Below the pieces are notes generated by a model that was not told the DNA's origin, searched no databases, and saw only the letters and a program-made list of their open reading frames with translations. Below are positions 24,254-34,435 of a stretch of 64,000 bases of DNA, one piece after another (positions within the stretch are counted from its first letter, which is position 1; each line of letters starts with the position of its first letter). The translations under genes and the position numbers were made by a program. This DNA is from Dehalobacter sp. CP. Lineage in GTDB: Bacteria; Bacillota_B; Desulfitobacteriia; Desulfitobacteriales; Syntrophobotulaceae. The stretch lies in contig VMEE01000018.1 of assembly GCA_009910795.1 (NCBI GenBank), positions 97,825-161,824 on the forward strand, given 5' to 3'.

Positions 24254-25495
24254 ATGAGAACACGCGTAGTTATTACTGGAATTGGGGCGGTTACTCCGCT
24301 TGGCAACGATGCAGCCACATTCTGGCAGGGCATCAAAGAGGGAAAATGCGGAATAGGTCCGATCACAGCCTTTGATACGACGGACCATAAAGTAAAAATT
24401 GGTGCCGAGATCAAAAATTTTGATCCTGAAACGCTTTTGGACAAGAAAGAAGCCAAACGGATGGACCGCTACTGCCAGCTGGCAGTGGTGGCGGCAGAAC
24501 ACGCTTATGAAGATGCGGGTCTGAAAGCAGCCGAGATTGACCCGGAAAGATTAGGTGTTTTGGTTGGATCGGGGATAGGCGGTCTGCTAACGATCGAAGA
24601 ACAGCACAGCAGACTGACCGAGAAAGGGCCCGGCAGGGTTTCCCCTTTCTTTATTCCGATGGCGATCAGTAATATGGCTTCAGGGAATATTGCGATCAAG
24701 CTTGGTGCCAAAGGAATTAACTACAGTATAGTCACAGCCTGCGCTTCAGCAACGCATTCCATCGGTGAAGCTTTCTGGAAGATCAGAGACGGTCAGGCGG
24801 ATATGATTGTTACCGGTGGTGCCGAAGCCCCGATTACGCCTCTGGCGGTAGCCGGATTTACTTCCATGACCGCTTTGAGCAACAGCAATGATGTCAACAG
24901 GGCTTCCATCCCGTTTGATAAGGAGCGGGACGGGTTCGTGATTGGTGAAGGTGCGGGTATTTTGGTTCTGGAATCCTTGGAGCATGCTAGAAAGAGGAAT
25001 GCAAGAATCTATGGCGAAGTAGTTGGTTATGGAGCTACCTGCGATGCCTACCATATGACCGCACCTGCACCGGGAGGGGAAGGCGCGGCCAGAGCGATGA
25101 AGCTTGCCTTAGCTGATGCCGGAATTGGTCCGGACGAAATATCCTATATTAATCCGCATGGAACAGGTACACCGTACAACGACAAGTTTGAGACGGAAGC
25201 GATCAAAGCCATATTTGGAGAAAAAGCTTATCAAATACCGGTGAGTTCGACAAAATCAATGACTGGTCATCTACTGGGTGCGGCAGGAGCTATAGAGGCG
25301 ATTATCTGCGCCAAAGCACTGCAGGAGGGCTTTGTACCACCGACGATCGGCTATCAGGTTAAAGATGAGGAATGTGACCTGGATTATGTGCCAAATTGCG
25401 GGCGTAACATGGACTTGACCTACGCCCTATCCAATTCGCTTGGGTTTGGCGGCCATAATGCTACCATTATCTTAAAAAAATGGTTAGAGGGATAA
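24254..25495 (+). CDS. fabF: 3-oxoacyl-ACP synthase II
   Basis: This 413-residue condensing enzyme extends acyl-ACP chains by two carbons. The nucleophile is the Cys near 163 in [14 protein letters not shown]. The two catalytic histidines are in [11 protein letters not shown] and [13 protein letters not shown]. The C-terminal [13 protein letters not shown] is standard. GGAGGAG lies upstream of the ATG. It follows fabG by 15 bases. Confidence 0.97.
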   Translation: MRTRVVITGIGAVTPLGNDAATFWQGIKEGKCGIGPITAFDTTDHKVKIGAEIKNFDPETLLDKKEAKRMDRYCQLAVVAAEHAYEDAGLKAAEIDPERLGVLVGSGIGGLLTIEEQHSRLTEKGPGRVSPFFIPMAISNMASGNIAIKLGAKGINYSIVTACASATHSIGEAFWKIRDGQADMIVTGGAEAPITPLAVAGFTSMTALSNSNDVNRASIPFDKERDGFVIGEGAGILVLESLEHARKRNARIYGEVVGYGATCDAYHMTAPAPGGEGAARAMKLALADAGIGPDEISYINPHGTGTPYNDKFETEAIKAIFGEKAYQIPVSSTKSMTGHLLGAAGAIEAIICAKALQEGFVPPTIGYQVKDEECDLDYVPNCGRNMDLTYALSNSLGFGGHNATIILKKWLEG

Positions 25496-25499
25496 AGTG

Positions 25500-25958
25500 A
25501 TGGATTTAAAAGAAATTCAAGAACTGATAAAAATGGTGGATGAATCCGGGCTGAGTGAATTTGAGCTTAAGCAAGAGGATTATAAAATTGTTTTGAAGAA
25601 AGAAAAGCTTCAGCCTATGTTTCAGCCTGCGTTTCAGCCGGTGCAGAGCTTTATGACCGGAGCTGCAGCCGGAAGAGAGACTGTGGCTCCGGAACATCCA
25701 AGTTCTAAAATTGAAGCATCGCAGACGATTAATGCACCGATTGTTGGAACCTTTTACCTGGCACCGTCGCCCGGAGAGAAACCCTTTGTCAGCGCGGGTA
25801 GCAAAGTCAAAAAAGGAGATACGCTTTGTATTGTCGAGGCGATGAAGCTGATGAATGAGATTGAAGCTGAAGAAGACCTGCAAATCTTAAGCATTCTGGT
25901 TGATGACGGGCAAATGGTCGAATTTGGCCAACCGCTGTTTGAAATTAATACCAAGTAG
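25500..25958 (+). CDS. accB: Biotin carboxyl carrier protein of acetyl-CoA carboxylase
   Basis: This 152-residue protein has an N-terminal helical part that docks with biotin carboxylase, a Gln/Pro/Ala-rich linker (about 38-75) and a C-terminal biotinyl domain. Biotin would be attached to Lys116 in VEAMKLMNE. The ATG at 25500 lies 8 bases after AGAGGG; the overlapping GTG at 25497 is too close. It follows fabF almost directly. Confidence 0.95.
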   Translation: MDLKEIQELIKMVDESGLSEFELKQEDYKIVLKKEKLQPMFQPAFQPVQSFMTGAAAGRETVAPEHPSSKIEASQTINAPIVGTFYLAPSPGEKPFVSAGSKVKKGDTLCIVEAMKLMNEIEAEEDLQILSILVDDGQMVEFGQPLFEINTK

Positions 25959-25996
25959 CGGCAAGGATGCAAGCGGAACTATTGTGGAGGTAAAAG

Positions 25997-26419
25997 ATGC
26001 TGAACATCAAAGAGATTCAGGAGATCATTCCGCATCGATACCCATTCCTTCTTCTGGACCGAGTCGAAGAGCTAGAAGAAGGTAAAAGGGTTGTTGCTTA
26101 TAAAAATGTTACGATCAATGAGTATTTTTTTCAGGGACATTTTCCGCAAGAACCGGTAATGCCCGGTGTACTCATTATTGAAGCGCTGGCTCAGGCCGGT
26201 GCGGTAGCTTTATTAAAAATGGAAAAATATCAGGGTAAGCTCGCTTACTTTACCGGAATTGATAATGCCAAGTTCCGAAGGAAGGTATTTCCTGGTGATG
26301 TGCTGAGGCTGGAAGTAGAGATTATAAAAATCAAAGGCCCTGCCGGTATTGGCAAAGCTCTTGCCACGGTTGACGGGGAAAAAGCTGCCGAAGCCGAAAT
26401 TAAGTTTTTTATCAGTTAA
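25997..26419 (+). CDS. fabZ: 3-hydroxyacyl-ACP dehydratase
   Basis: This 140-residue hotdog-fold enzyme removes water from 3-hydroxyacyl-ACP. The motif [13 protein letters not shown] opens the protein. Catalytic His48 is in [11 protein letters not shown] and the partner Glu62 in [13 protein letters not shown] lies before the ATG. As in many Firmicutes it is placed between accB and accC. Confidence 0.97.
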   Translation: MLNIKEIQEIIPHRYPFLLLDRVEELEEGKRVVAYKNVTINEYFFQGHFPQEPVMPGVLIIEALAQAGAVALLKMEKYQGKLAYFTGIDNAKFRRKVFPGDVLRLEVEIIKIKGPAGIGKALATVDGEKAAEAEIKFFIS

Positions 26420-26439
26420 TAAAGTTGGTGGGTGAAAAC

Positions 26440-27789
26440 TTGTTCAAAAAAATACTCATTGCCAACAGAGGCGAAATAGCGGTCCGAATTATTCGGGCCT
26501 GTCGGGAAATCGGAGTTGCAACAGTTGCGGTTTATTCGGAAGCCGACAGGAACTCCCTGCATGTGGATCTTGCTGATGAGACGGTTTGTATCGGGCCGGC
26601 CAGAGCAAGGGACAGCTATCTGAATACCAAGAATATTATCAGTGCAACGGTTCTGACGGGCGCGGAAGCCATTCATCCGGGATTTGGCTTTTTGGCGGAA
26701 AACAGCAAATTTGCCGAGATGTGCAAAGCGTGCCATATCGCATTTATCGGTCCTGACCCGGAAGTGATTGAAATGATGGGAAATAAAGCTAAGGCTCGGC
26801 AGATCATGGGCCAGGCGGGTGTCCCTATCGTTCCTGGCATTGAAGGTGTGTTGGCTAATTTTAAACAGGCAGAGGCTTCTGCGGAGCGTATTGGTTATCC
26901 AGTCATGCTGAAGGCATCGGCAGGCGGCGGAGGCAAGGGTATCCGGATTGTCTGGAGCCGGGATGAACTGAAAAAGGCTTATGATATGGCCAAGAAAGAA
27001 GCCCAGGCTGCCTTTGATGATGATTCAATGTATTTGGAGAAATATCTAGTGGAGCCGAGACATATCGAATTTCAGATCCTGGCGGACCACTATGGAAATG
27101 TCATTCACCTCGGAGAAAGAGACTGTTCAATCCAGCGCAGAAATCAAAAAGTCATTGAAGAGGCTCCTTCAACCGTCCTGAGTGACGAGCTCAGGCGAAA
27201 AATGGGGGATACAGCTGTCCGCGCTGCTCAAGCGGTAGGTTATAAGAGCGCCGGGACCATCGAATTTTTAGTTGACAACAACGGTGGCTATTACTTTATG
27301 GAAATGAATACCCGTATCCAGGTCGAGCATCCTGTAACCGAACTGGTTACAGGAATTGATATTGTGAAGGAACAACTGAAAATCGCCTCGGGAGAACAGC
27401 TAAACATCCGGCAGGACGACGTGCATATTCAAGGCCATGCCATAGAATGCCGAATCAATGCGGAAAATCCCGCACTCGGGTTCAGGCCGTCTCCAGGCAA
27501 AGTGAATATCCTTCTCTTGCCCGGAGGAAATGGCGTAAGACTGGACAGCGCACTCTACAGCGGCTATGATATCCCGCCGACCTATGATTCGATGATCGCG
27601 AAACTGATTACGCATGGCAAGGACAGGAATGAAGCCATCAGTAAAATGCGCAGGGCCCTTGATGAGTTTATCATTGAAGGCATTGACACAAATATTGAAT
27701 TCCTGTTTCAGATTTTGAATAACCCTAAATTTAGGAGCGCAGAAATTGACACATCCTTCATTGCCAAAGAATTTGACTATGGAGCGTAA
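26440..27789 (+). CDS. accC: Biotin carboxylase subunit of acetyl-CoA carboxylase
   Basis: This 449-residue ATP-grasp enzyme carboxylates biotin on AccB with bicarbonate and ATP. The N-terminus FKKILIANRGEIAVRIIRA, the Gly-rich ATP loop KASAGGGGKGIRIV and the active-site segments ERDCSIQRRNQKVIEEAPS and MEMNTRIQVEHPVTE are intact. The start is the TTG at 26440, which gives the usual family N-terminus and length and follows GGTGGGTG; in-frame codons upstream would add residues not found in the family. Confidence 0.97.
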   Translation: MFKKILIANRGEIAVRIIRACREIGVATVAVYSEADRNSLHVDLADETVCIGPARARDSYLNTKNIISATVLTGAEAIHPGFGFLAENSKFAEMCKACHIAFIGPDPEVIEMMGNKAKARQIMGQAGVPIVPGIEGVLANFKQAEASAERIGYPVMLKASAGGGGKGIRIVWSRDELKKAYDMAKKEAQAAFDDDSMYLEKYLVEPRHIEFQILADHYGNVIHLGERDCSIQRRNQKVIEEAPSTVLSDELRRKMGDTAVRAAQAVGYKSAGTIEFLVDNNGGYYFMEMNTRIQVEHPVTELVTGIDIVKEQLKIASGEQLNIRQDDVHIQGHAIECRINAENPALGFRPSPGKVNILLLPGGNGVRLDSALYSGYDIPPTYDSMIAKLITHGKDRNEAISKMRRALDEFIIEGIDTNIEFLFQILNNPKFRSAEIDTSFIAKEFDYGA

Positions 27790-27824
27790 TGACAGCCATA
27801 AAAAAATGATTACGGTTGGTGCTC

Positions 27825-28721
27825 ATGTTTAAATTAAACAGGGTTTTTAAGAAACCGCGTTATCTGACCATACAACAGAATAATAGTCAGCCGGCACCGG
27901 CGGAGATAGAGGGGCAGGGGGAAAAGAGTGTTTTGCCTGCCATTCCGAACGGGCTGTGGACAAAATGCCAGAATTGCGGAGAGACAGTTTACACGAAGGA
28001 TCTCAGTAATAATAACAAGGTCTGTGTCCGCTGCGGCTACCATTTCAGGATGGGAGCCTGGGAAAGAGTCGACTTGATCATGGACACCGGTACATTTAAA
28101 GAAATTAATCAGGATATGAAAAGCGTCAATCCGCTGGACTTTGAAGGCTATGCAGAGAAAATCCGCACTGGCCAGGAGAAGACGGGCCTTTCGGAAGCTG
28201 TACTGACAGGGTATGGCAAGATTTATGGCCAGGATGCTGTGATTACGGTGATGGACAGTAACTTTATGATGGGCAGCATGGGTTCGGTCGTTGGAGAGAA
28301 AGTGGCCCGGGCCTTTGAATTCGCTGCTGAAAGGAAAATGCCGATCATTGCTTTTACTGCTTCAGGTGGGGCCAGGATGCAGGAAGGAATGTTTTCCTTG
28401 ATGCAGATGGCGAAAACATCTGCAGCCGTTGGCAGACACAGTCGGCAGGGAGGACTGTATATCGCGGTTCTGACAGACCCGACAACGGGCGGCGTCACGG
28501 CCAGCTTCCCGATGCTGGGAGATATCATTTTGGCGGAACCGGACGCGCTGATCGGCTTTGCCGGCAAGAGGGTCATTCAACAGACCATCAGGCAGGAGCT
28601 GCCGGAAGGTTTTCAGAAAGCAGAATTTCTTCTGGAACACGGTTTTATTGATAAAATCGTGGCCAGAGAGGACCTCAAACTAACCTTGTCTCGCCTGATT
28701 AAGCTTCATTACAGGCGTTAA
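27825..28721 (+). CDS. accD: Acetyl-CoA carboxylase carboxyltransferase beta subunit
   Basis: This 298-residue subunit, with AccA, moves the carboxyl group from biotin to acetyl-CoA. It has the bacterial zinc ribbon [12 protein letters not shown]...VCVRCGYHF (four Cys, about residues 46-68) and the crotonase-fold core with [21 protein letters not shown] and [17 protein letters not shown]. The N-terminal 40 residues are low-complexity. The ATG at 27825 has only a weak upstream site. Confidence 0.96.
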   Translation: MFKLNRVFKKPRYLTIQQNNSQPAPAEIEGQGEKSVLPAIPNGLWTKCQNCGETVYTKDLSNNNKVCVRCGYHFRMGAWERVDLIMDTGTFKEINQDMKSVNPLDFEGYAEKIRTGQEKTGLSEAVLTGYGKIYGQDAVITVMDSNFMMGSMGSVVGEKVARAFEFAAERKMPIIAFTASGGARMQEGMFSLMQMAKTSAAVGRHSRQGGLYIAVLTDPTTGGVTASFPMLGDIILAEPDALIGFAGKRVIQQTIRQELPEGFQKAEFLLEHGFIDKIVAREDLKLTLSRLIKLHYRR

Positions 28722-28742
28722 GCAAAAAGACGGAGTGTGGCT

Positions 28743-29687
28743 ATGCTCGAGCGGGAAAAAGAATTAGCGGAACTGAATAATAAGCTGAGTGATTTAAGGA
28801 AGCTTGCTGAAGATAAGCAAGCCGACTTTTCATCAGAGATTGAGGGATTAGAAGAGAAGCTTACCAGGATGAAAGAGGAAGCATTCTCAAATTTGACGGC
28901 GATGGATAAGCTGACCCTGTCCCGATTGGTGGAAAGACCCACCACGCTCGATTATATCGAGAGAATTTTTCACTCCTTTATTGAGCTGCATGGCGACCGG
29001 ATGTACCGGGATGACCCCTGCATTGTCGGCGGCGTCGCCAGACTGGGCGATCTGCCGATAACGGTCATTGGTCAGCAAAAAGGCAGAAATACCAAAGAAA
29101 ATGTCAAAAGAAATTTCGGGATGACAAATCCCGAAGGTTACCGTAAAGCGTTAAGGCTCATGAAGCAGGCGGAAAAATTTCACCGGCCAGTGGTTTGCTT
29201 TATTGATACACCAGGGGCTGACCCCGGCATCGGAGCGGAGGAACGGGGCCAGGGGGAAGCGATTGCACGCAACCTGATGGAAATGGTCAGTCTGCGGACG
29301 CCTGTTATTTCCATTGTTCTGGGAGAAGGAGGCAGCGGCGGGGCGTTGGCCTTGTCGATCGCAGACGAGATCTGGATGCTGGAGCATTCGATCTATTCCA
29401 TACTGTCTCCGGAAGGTTTTGCCAGTATCCTTTGGAAGGATTCCTCCAGAGCAAAAGAGGCAGCCCGGATCATGAAGATTACGGCTCAGGATTTGCAGCA
29501 AATGGGCCTGATCGACAAGGTTCTGCCGGAGCCTTTGGGCGGTGCCCATCATGATCCCGAGGCGATGGCTGCCGTGATCAAGGAACATTTGTTAAAGGTC
29601 CCGTTCAGAACCATGCTGGAACAACTCGACGATGTTCTTGAAAGGCGTTATCAGAAATACCGTAGGATAGGGGCTTATACCGAGTAA
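28743..29687 (+). CDS. accA: Acetyl-CoA carboxylase carboxyltransferase alpha subunit
   Basis: This 314-residue subunit begins with a coiled helical arm ([19 protein letters not shown]) typical of AccA. The crotonase-fold core has [25 protein letters not shown] sequence, [19 protein letters not shown] and [20 protein letters not shown]. The ATG at 28743 follows CGGAG by 7 bases. Its stop codon overlaps the start of birA by one base. Confidence 0.96.
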   Translation: MLEREKELAELNNKLSDLRKLAEDKQADFSSEIEGLEEKLTRMKEEAFSNLTAMDKLTLSRLVERPTTLDYIERIFHSFIELHGDRMYRDDPCIVGGVARLGDLPITVIGQQKGRNTKENVKRNFGMTNPEGYRKALRLMKQAEKFHRPVVCFIDTPGADPGIGAEERGQGEAIARNLMEMVSLRTPVISIVLGEGGSGGALALSIADEIWMLEHSIYSILSPEGFASILWKDSSRAKEAARIMKITAQDLQQMGLIDKVLPEPLGGAHHDPEAMAAVIKEHLLKVPFRTMLEQLDDVLERRYQKYRRIGAYTE

Positions 29688-30505
29688 TGAACGAATCTCT
29701 CAGCCCTGAAAAAATAACACGATATCTCCGGACAACTTTTCTGGGAAGAAAGATCCTCTGTTTTGACGTGCTGGGCTCCACCAACTGTGAAGCAGCCCGC
29801 AGAGCTTTGGCTGAAGAAGAAGGAACTGTGATCATTAGTGAACAGCAGACGACCGGTCGGGGACGTTTTGGCCGAAAGTGGCAGTCACCGGGAGGCAAGG
29901 GGATCTGGATGTCAATCATTTTGAAACCTCAGCTCCCGCCGGATGTGATACCCCAGCTGACGCTGGCCGGCGCAGCAGCAGTATGCCTGGCAGTGGACGA
30001 AGCAGCTATTTCTTTCCCTGGAAGAGGAATCACCATCAAATGGCCAAATGATCTATTCCTGAACGGAAAGAAGGCCGGAGGGATTCTGACGGAAATGTCG
30101 GTCAGCAGCAGGCGGACGCCGGTAGTGGTGATCGGCATCGGTCTGAATGTGAACCTCGCTGAAACGGATTTTCCTGATGAACTGAAATCCACAGCGACTT
30201 CTTTACGTCTCGAGACGGGCAGGGAACACGACAGGACCAGGCTGACAGCCGGAATCCTAAATGGATTTGAACCACTTTACCTGGAATACCTCAGCACGGT
30301 TGATTTAGGCAGGACCTTAACCATCTGCCGGGAGCGTTCCGAAGTCATAGGCAGAAAAGTGGTCCTCGAAAACAGGGAGGGGCCGGTGCAGACCGCTGAG
30401 GTAATCGACCTCGGGCCTAAAGGGGAACTAGTCGTAAGGCTGGCGCAGACCGGGGAGATCAAAGCGATCATTTCGGGAGAAATTTCTGTGGTCCTACACG
30501 ATTAA
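29687..30505 (+). CDS. birA: Biotin--[acetyl-CoA-carboxylase] ligase, without DNA-binding domain
   Basis: This 272-residue ligase attaches biotin to AccB. The biotinyl-AMP loop is TGRGRFGRKWQSPGGKGI; KWPNDLFLNGKKAGGIL and GIGLNVN follow. The C-terminal domain is complete. The N-terminal helix-turn-helix found in BirA repressors is missing (only about 20 residues precede the catalytic domain), so it should act as an enzyme only. It shares one base with the accA stop codon, fitting its role in activating the carrier made in the same operon. Confidence 0.95.
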   Translation: MNESLSPEKITRYLRTTFLGRKILCFDVLGSTNCEAARRALAEEEGTVIISEQQTTGRGRFGRKWQSPGGKGIWMSIILKPQLPPDVIPQLTLAGAAAVCLAVDEAAISFPGRGITIKWPNDLFLNGKKAGGILTEMSVSSRRTPVVVIGIGLNVNLAETDFPDELKSTATSLRLETGREHDRTRLTAGILNGFEPLYLEYLSTVDLGRTLTICRERSEVIGRKVVLENREGPVQTAEVIDLGPKGELVVRLAQTGEIKAIISGEISVVLHD

Positions 30506-30562
30506 ACGAGAAGTACGGTCGCGGTTCCCAAAATGAATACAGTATTTACATGGAAAATGGCA

Positions 30563-30591
30563 TTGAAAACGAAGCGTCCTAATGATATAGT
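30563..30591 (+). promoter_or_regulatory. Predicted promoter of bioY
   Basis: TTGAAA (30563-30568) and TATAGT (30586-30591) are separated by 17 bases, 49 bases before the bioY start. This suggests bioY can be transcribed apart from the fab-acc operon. Confidence 0.6.
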
Positions 30592-30639
30592 ACTGAGAAT
30601 ATAGTTTATTACATGAAAGAACAGAACGGAGGAATGATG

Positions 30640-31263
30640 ATGATTCAAAATTTGCATACGCTCGAAGTTTACCGTCAAAAACGTTTGTCCTATTTCCAAT
30701 GGCGCACGCAGTCAACGACGTTTGCCAAAATTGCTCTGGCAGTAAGTCTGGCCTGCCTGACCGGCCTGCTTGCTCAGGTGAAAATCTACCTGCCATTTAC
30801 TCCCGTGCCTTTGGTGGCTTCCCAGATTGGGGTGATCCTGGCTGCTGTGCTGCTGGGTAGAAAATGGGGCGGGATCAGTATGGCAATCTATGCTGTCGGC
30901 GGTTTGGCAGGAATTCCGTGGTTTGCGGGTTTCAAAGGCGGAGCGGCGGCGCTTGCCGGGCCGACAATTGGTTATGTGTTCGGTTTTATCCTTGCAGCGC
31001 TGTTTATCGGCGGTATGATTGATTCCAGGACCCAGAACCGTAAAGCTTTGCCGCTGACCGGCATTATCCTTTTTGCCCAGCTTGTCCTTGTCTATGTTCC
31101 GGGGTTAATATCCCTGGCCATATGGCTTTGGTCGACCGGACAGACAGTCACCCTGGCCGGAGTCCTCTTTATGGGTTATATACCCTTTATTGTCGGAGAT
31201 ATTCTGAAGTCACTCGTCGGAGCAGCAGCTGCCAAAGCCATTGTTCCGATGGAAAAATACTAG
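30640..31263 (+). CDS. bioY: Biotin transporter BioY (ECF substrate-binding subunit)
   Basis: This 207-residue membrane protein has about six helices. Family features are QVKIYLPFTPVPLVASQIGV, the Gly-rich GGLAGIPWFAGFKGG, and GPTIGYVFGFILAALFIGG. BioY binds biotin in the membrane and works with an ECF energising module (not encoded here) or alone. Three ATGs lie in a row; GGAGG is 7 bases from the third (30640), which I use. It follows birA and supplies the cofactor for AccB. Confidence 0.95.
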   Translation: MIQNLHTLEVYRQKRLSYFQWRTQSTTFAKIALAVSLACLTGLLAQVKIYLPFTPVPLVASQIGVILAAVLLGRKWGGISMAIYAVGGLAGIPWFAGFKGGAAALAGPTIGYVFGFILAALFIGGMIDSRTQNRKALPLTGIILFAQLVLVYVPGLISLAIWLWSTGQTVTLAGVLFMGYIPFIVGDILKSLVGAAAAKAIVPMEKY

Positions 31264-31291
31264 CACAGCGTCGACTTGGGTTAATATTGGA

Positions 31292-31381
31292 CTAAAGCAG
31301 CACTTCAAGAATAATAAGTACCAGAATAATGACAACAAAGAATGCTGCACGCTGACCATATTTAAATGTATAGGCGTACAT
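31292..31381 (-). CDS. Tiny single-helix protein, YjcZ-like
   Basis: This 29-residue product begins MYAYTFKYGQR and ends in one hydrophobic helix (AAFFVVIILVLIILEVLL). Short Tyr/Gly-containing heads followed by one helix are the pattern of YjcZ-type small proteins, many of them made in sporulation. A G-rich stretch (seven G's) lies about 8 bases before the ATG. The length is small, so it could be a chance frame, but the clean polar-to-hydrophobic order supports it. Confidence 0.5.
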   Translation of the reverse strand: MYAYTFKYGQRAAFFVVIILVLIILEVLL

Positions 31382-31464
31382 GCCGGATCCCCCCCGCAGG
31401 CTGATTTGTAAGATGTTTGATTTGTTTTATTCTATGAAGTCCAGGGAGGCAAAGTGATAAAGGA

Positions 31465-31508
31465 ATAAACCTATGGACATATGAATATATGCGCATAGGT
31501 TTATTTTT
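31465..31508 (+). terminator. Intrinsic terminator, plus strand, possibly bidirectional
   Basis: AATAAACCTATG and CATAGGTTTATT form a 12-bp stem, the last T's merging into TTTTT. It lies between bioY and the convergent CapA-like gene, 26 bases beyond the latter's stop codon. Confidence 0.65.
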
Positions 31509-31528
31509 GCGGTTCTAACCCTTTTATT

Positions 31529-32785
31529 TCAGTTGGATTGGGATTCAAATTCTTTTCCTGCTTCTGGCATTAGTTTCTGCACAGTGTCCCTGCAGAACCG
31601 GATCCGTTCCAGATCTGCATCCTTCAGAAGGGGATACAGTCCCGGATTGTCCAGAGCAGCTTTAGCCGGTATAACCTCATAAATCAATTGATTATTCAGG
31701 CGTTTTTTATTCACCCAAGTAGGAACGGCGTCCGCCTGGAGAACATGATGGGTGTGATCTGGATATACCCTGATCGTCACATTGGCGATGATTCCCTGTT
31801 CGGTATAAATGTTATCGACGGTTTCCTGACGCTGATCTGAGATGAAATTTCCCTGAGAATAAAAAACCGGAACAGTTCCATTGTTGTCTGTGGCCAAAAA
31901 TACGAAGGGCTGGAGCACATGCGGATGGCCCCCGAAAATCACATCTGCGCCGCAGTCAGCCAGTACGGAGGCCAAGTCCTGCTGAAAAGTACTAGGCAGT
32001 CGCTGATATTCATCTCCCCAGTGCATACATAAAATGACAATTTCCGCTCCGGCCTGTCTTGCTTCAGTAATTCTCGCCTTAATGGTTTGCGCAGAACTGT
32101 CAAAATCCTGCGGGTCAAAGGTATCCATCAGTCCGGTCATGTTGACGGGAAGGATAAGACCATTGATGCTCAGGCTGCCGTCATATTGCGGATAGCCGTA
32201 GCCAAAATTGACAAACGCCACTTTAACACCTTTGATGTCCTTGATGACATAGGTGGTTTCCTTCTCGGTAGCCTTGACACCGATAATATCCAGTCCCTTG
32301 TTTTTGACAACATCGATCGTCCGGTAGAATCCGGTGATATCCTGATCTAAACGGTGGTTGTTGGCTGCGGTAACAATGTCAACGCCCGATTCCTTCAGAG
32401 CATTAACGATTGAATCGGGGGTATTGAATTTGGGATAACCGGAATAGCCCTGTTCAGGCCCGGCCAGTGAGGTCTCCAGGTTGGCCACGGTAATATCGGC
32501 ATTTTCAAGATAGGATTTAACATACTGAAACTGGCTGCTGAAATCATATAAACCTGTTGAAGAATCGTAAGCGGCCATATAGACCGTGTTATGAATCAGG
32601 ATGTCGCCGACGGAAGCGATAGAGATATCCACATAGGAAGGCGCCGGCTCCGATTCCGGAAGCGGCGAAGGATCCGGAGGATTTTGAGAAGAAATCTGGT
32701 TGGTATATTGGTAGGCGATCATACCGCCCGCAATGAATACGGCAGCGACTGTGCAGAGGAGGATAACTAGGAGTCTTCTTTTCAT
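31529..32785 (-). CDS. CapA-family metallophosphatase-like surface protein
   Basis: This 418-residue protein has an N-terminal signal anchor (LLVILLCTVAAVFIAGGMIA), a Pro/Ser/Glu linker and a CapA/PgsA domain from about residue 52. Family motifs are ASVGDILIHNTVY, NLETSLAG, NNHRLDQDITGF, MHWGDEYQRLP and GADVIFGGHPHVLQP, which form a metallophosphatase-type metal site. CapA proteins take part in poly-gamma-glutamate or capsule export; no pgsB/C genes are nearby, so the exact role is open. GAGGT lies 7 bases before the ATG. It should act outside the membrane. Confidence 0.9.
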   Translation of the reverse strand: MKRRLLVILLCTVAAVFIAGGMIAYQYTNQISSQNPPDPSPLPESEPAPSYVDISIASVGDILIHNTVYMAAYDSSTGLYDFSSQFQYVKSYLENADITVANLETSLAGPEQGYSGYPKFNTPDSIVNALKESGVDIVTAANNHRLDQDITGFYRTIDVVKNKGLDIIGVKATEKETTYVIKDIKGVKVAFVNFGYGYPQYDGSLSINGLILPVNMTGLMDTFDPQDFDSSAQTIKARITEARQAGAEIVILCMHWGDEYQRLPSTFQQDLASVLADCGADVIFGGHPHVLQPFVFLATDNNGTVPVFYSQGNFISDQRQETVDNIYTEQGIIANVTIRVYPDHTHHVLQADAVPTWVNKKRLNNQLIYEVIPAKAALDNPGLYPLLKDADLERIRFCRDTVQKLMPEAGKEFESQSN

Positions 32786-32905
32786 AAGCTTGACCTCAAA
32801 TAATCATTTTATAATAAGTTTTTGATCATAGAATTTTTGATTTATAGTCTGGATTTGTTAGACTTGTCTGCGAATAGGATGGTTGCTCTTAGTCATTATA
32901 ATACA

Positions 32906-32934
32906 TTTACTTCAAAGCGAAAACGAATTATAAT
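32906..32934 (+). promoter_or_regulatory. Predicted promoter of the citrate synthase gene
   Basis: TTTACT (32906-32911) and a perfect TATAAT (32929-32934) are separated by 17 bases, leaving an 84-base leader. Confidence 0.55.
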
Positions 32935-33018
32935 GACAGGAAGAATAAATGGTGAATGTTGCCGCTAAAAGGCTTGGTGCCAGCCGAGCTTTCTTTATGA
33001 TCCAGAGGAGGTAGGGAA

Positions 33019-34398
33019 ATGGAACAAACAGAGTTCATACAATTCGAACAATTTGAAACAAAAATGTTTAAAGAACTGACGCAGAAAGCGATAGACAGCA
33101 GTAAAATCAATCCTGAGCTATATAGTAAATATCAAGTAATGAGGGGCTTGCGCGATCTTGAAGGCAAGGGTGTACTCGTCGGTCTGACCGAGATTGGTGA
33201 AGTGCACTCCTATATCATAGACGAAGGAGAAAAGATTCCCGTTCCGGGAAGATTAACCTATAGAGGTATCGATATTAATGACATTGTCGATGGCTTTATC
33301 AAAGACGAAAGATACGGTTTTGAAGAAACGAGCTATTTGCTTCTGTTCGGGCATCTTCCGAACGCCACTGAGCTGAAGGACTTTGAACAGATGCTGTCGG
33401 CATATCAAAAACTGCCCGAGGACTTTGTCCGGGGTACTATTCTGAAAAGCCCGGGCAAGGATATCATGAATATGCTGGCCAGGAGCATCCTGAGCCTATA
33501 TTCCTATGATGACAACCCCGATGACAATTCCATCGAAAATGTCCTGAAACAATGCATGAAACTGATTGCCTGGATGCCTTTGCTGGCCGTGTATGGCTAT
33601 CACTCCTGTGCGCACTATCATGGAAACAAGAGCCTGTTTCTGCACAGTCCGCTGCCTCATCTCAGCACAGCGGAAAATATTCTTCACATGCTCCGACCGG
33701 ACAGCAAATACACGAAGCTTGAGGCTGCCCTGCTGGATATTTCCCTGGTCCTGCATGCCGAACACGGCGGCGGGAATAATTCAACCTTTGTTACGCATGT
33801 CATTACCTCGACCGGTTCGGACACTTATTCGGTCATGGCTGCTGCTATTGGTGCCTTAAAAGGTCCCAAGCATGGAGGCGCCAATATTAAAACCTACAAT
33901 ATGCTTGAAGACATTAAACAAAATGTCACAGACTGGCAGGATGAGGATGAAATCAAGGCTTATTTGATGAAGATTATGAATAAACAGGCTTTTGACAGGT
34001 CGGGTCTTATTTACGGGATCGGCCATGCGGTTTACTCGATTTCTGATCCGAGGGAAGTCCTGCTTAAAGAATATGCCGGGAAGCTCGCTCAGGAGAAAGG
34101 TCTGGCCGAAGAGTTTGATTTATTCTGTAGAGTGGAAAGACTTGCTCCGGATATTGTCCTGGGCCATAACAAGTCAGGCAAAGTCATCAGTGCCAATGTG
34201 GACTTTTATTCCGGTTTTGTCTATAAAATGCTGGGACTTCCGCTGGAACTGTTTACCCCGATCTTTGCGATCTCCAGAATGTCAGGATGGAGTGCCCACC
34301 GGATCGAAGAGATCGTGAATAATGGGAAAATCGTCAGACCGGCCTATAAGAGCGTTGTTCCAAGACGAGAATATACTCCGCTTTCCAGCAGGAATTAG
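33019..34398 (+). CDS. Citrate synthase
   Basis: This 459-residue enzyme joins oxaloacetate and acetyl-CoA. The catalytic residues are visible: His in GALKGPKHGGAN, His in IYGIGHAVYSISD and Asp in SANVDFYSGFVYK. LTYRGIDINDI near residue 80 is the conserved substrate-region motif. The length is slightly above the usual type due to an N-terminal helical extension of about 40 residues. It is a single-gene unit with a promoter and terminator. In an organism with PFOR it would open an oxidative branch toward 2-oxoglutarate for glutamate synthesis. A 2-methylcitrate synthase cannot be ruled out. Confidence 0.93.
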   Translation: MEQTEFIQFEQFETKMFKELTQKAIDSSKINPELYSKYQVMRGLRDLEGKGVLVGLTEIGEVHSYIIDEGEKIPVPGRLTYRGIDINDIVDGFIKDERYGFEETSYLLLFGHLPNATELKDFEQMLSAYQKLPEDFVRGTILKSPGKDIMNMLARSILSLYSYDDNPDDNSIENVLKQCMKLIAWMPLLAVYGYHSCAHYHGNKSLFLHSPLPHLSTAENILHMLRPDSKYTKLEAALLDISLVLHAEHGGGNNSTFVTHVITSTGSDTYSVMAAAIGALKGPKHGGANIKTYNMLEDIKQNVTDWQDEDEIKAYLMKIMNKQAFDRSGLIYGIGHAVYSISDPREVLLKEYAGKLAQEKGLAEEFDLFCRVERLAPDIVLGHNKSGKVISANVDFYSGFVYKMLGLPLELFTPIFAISRMSGWSAHRIEEIVNNGKIVRPAYKSVVPRREYTPLSSRN

Positions 34399-34435
34399 AT
34401 AGAGATTTTAAATAAATACGCGGATGAAGACAAAA

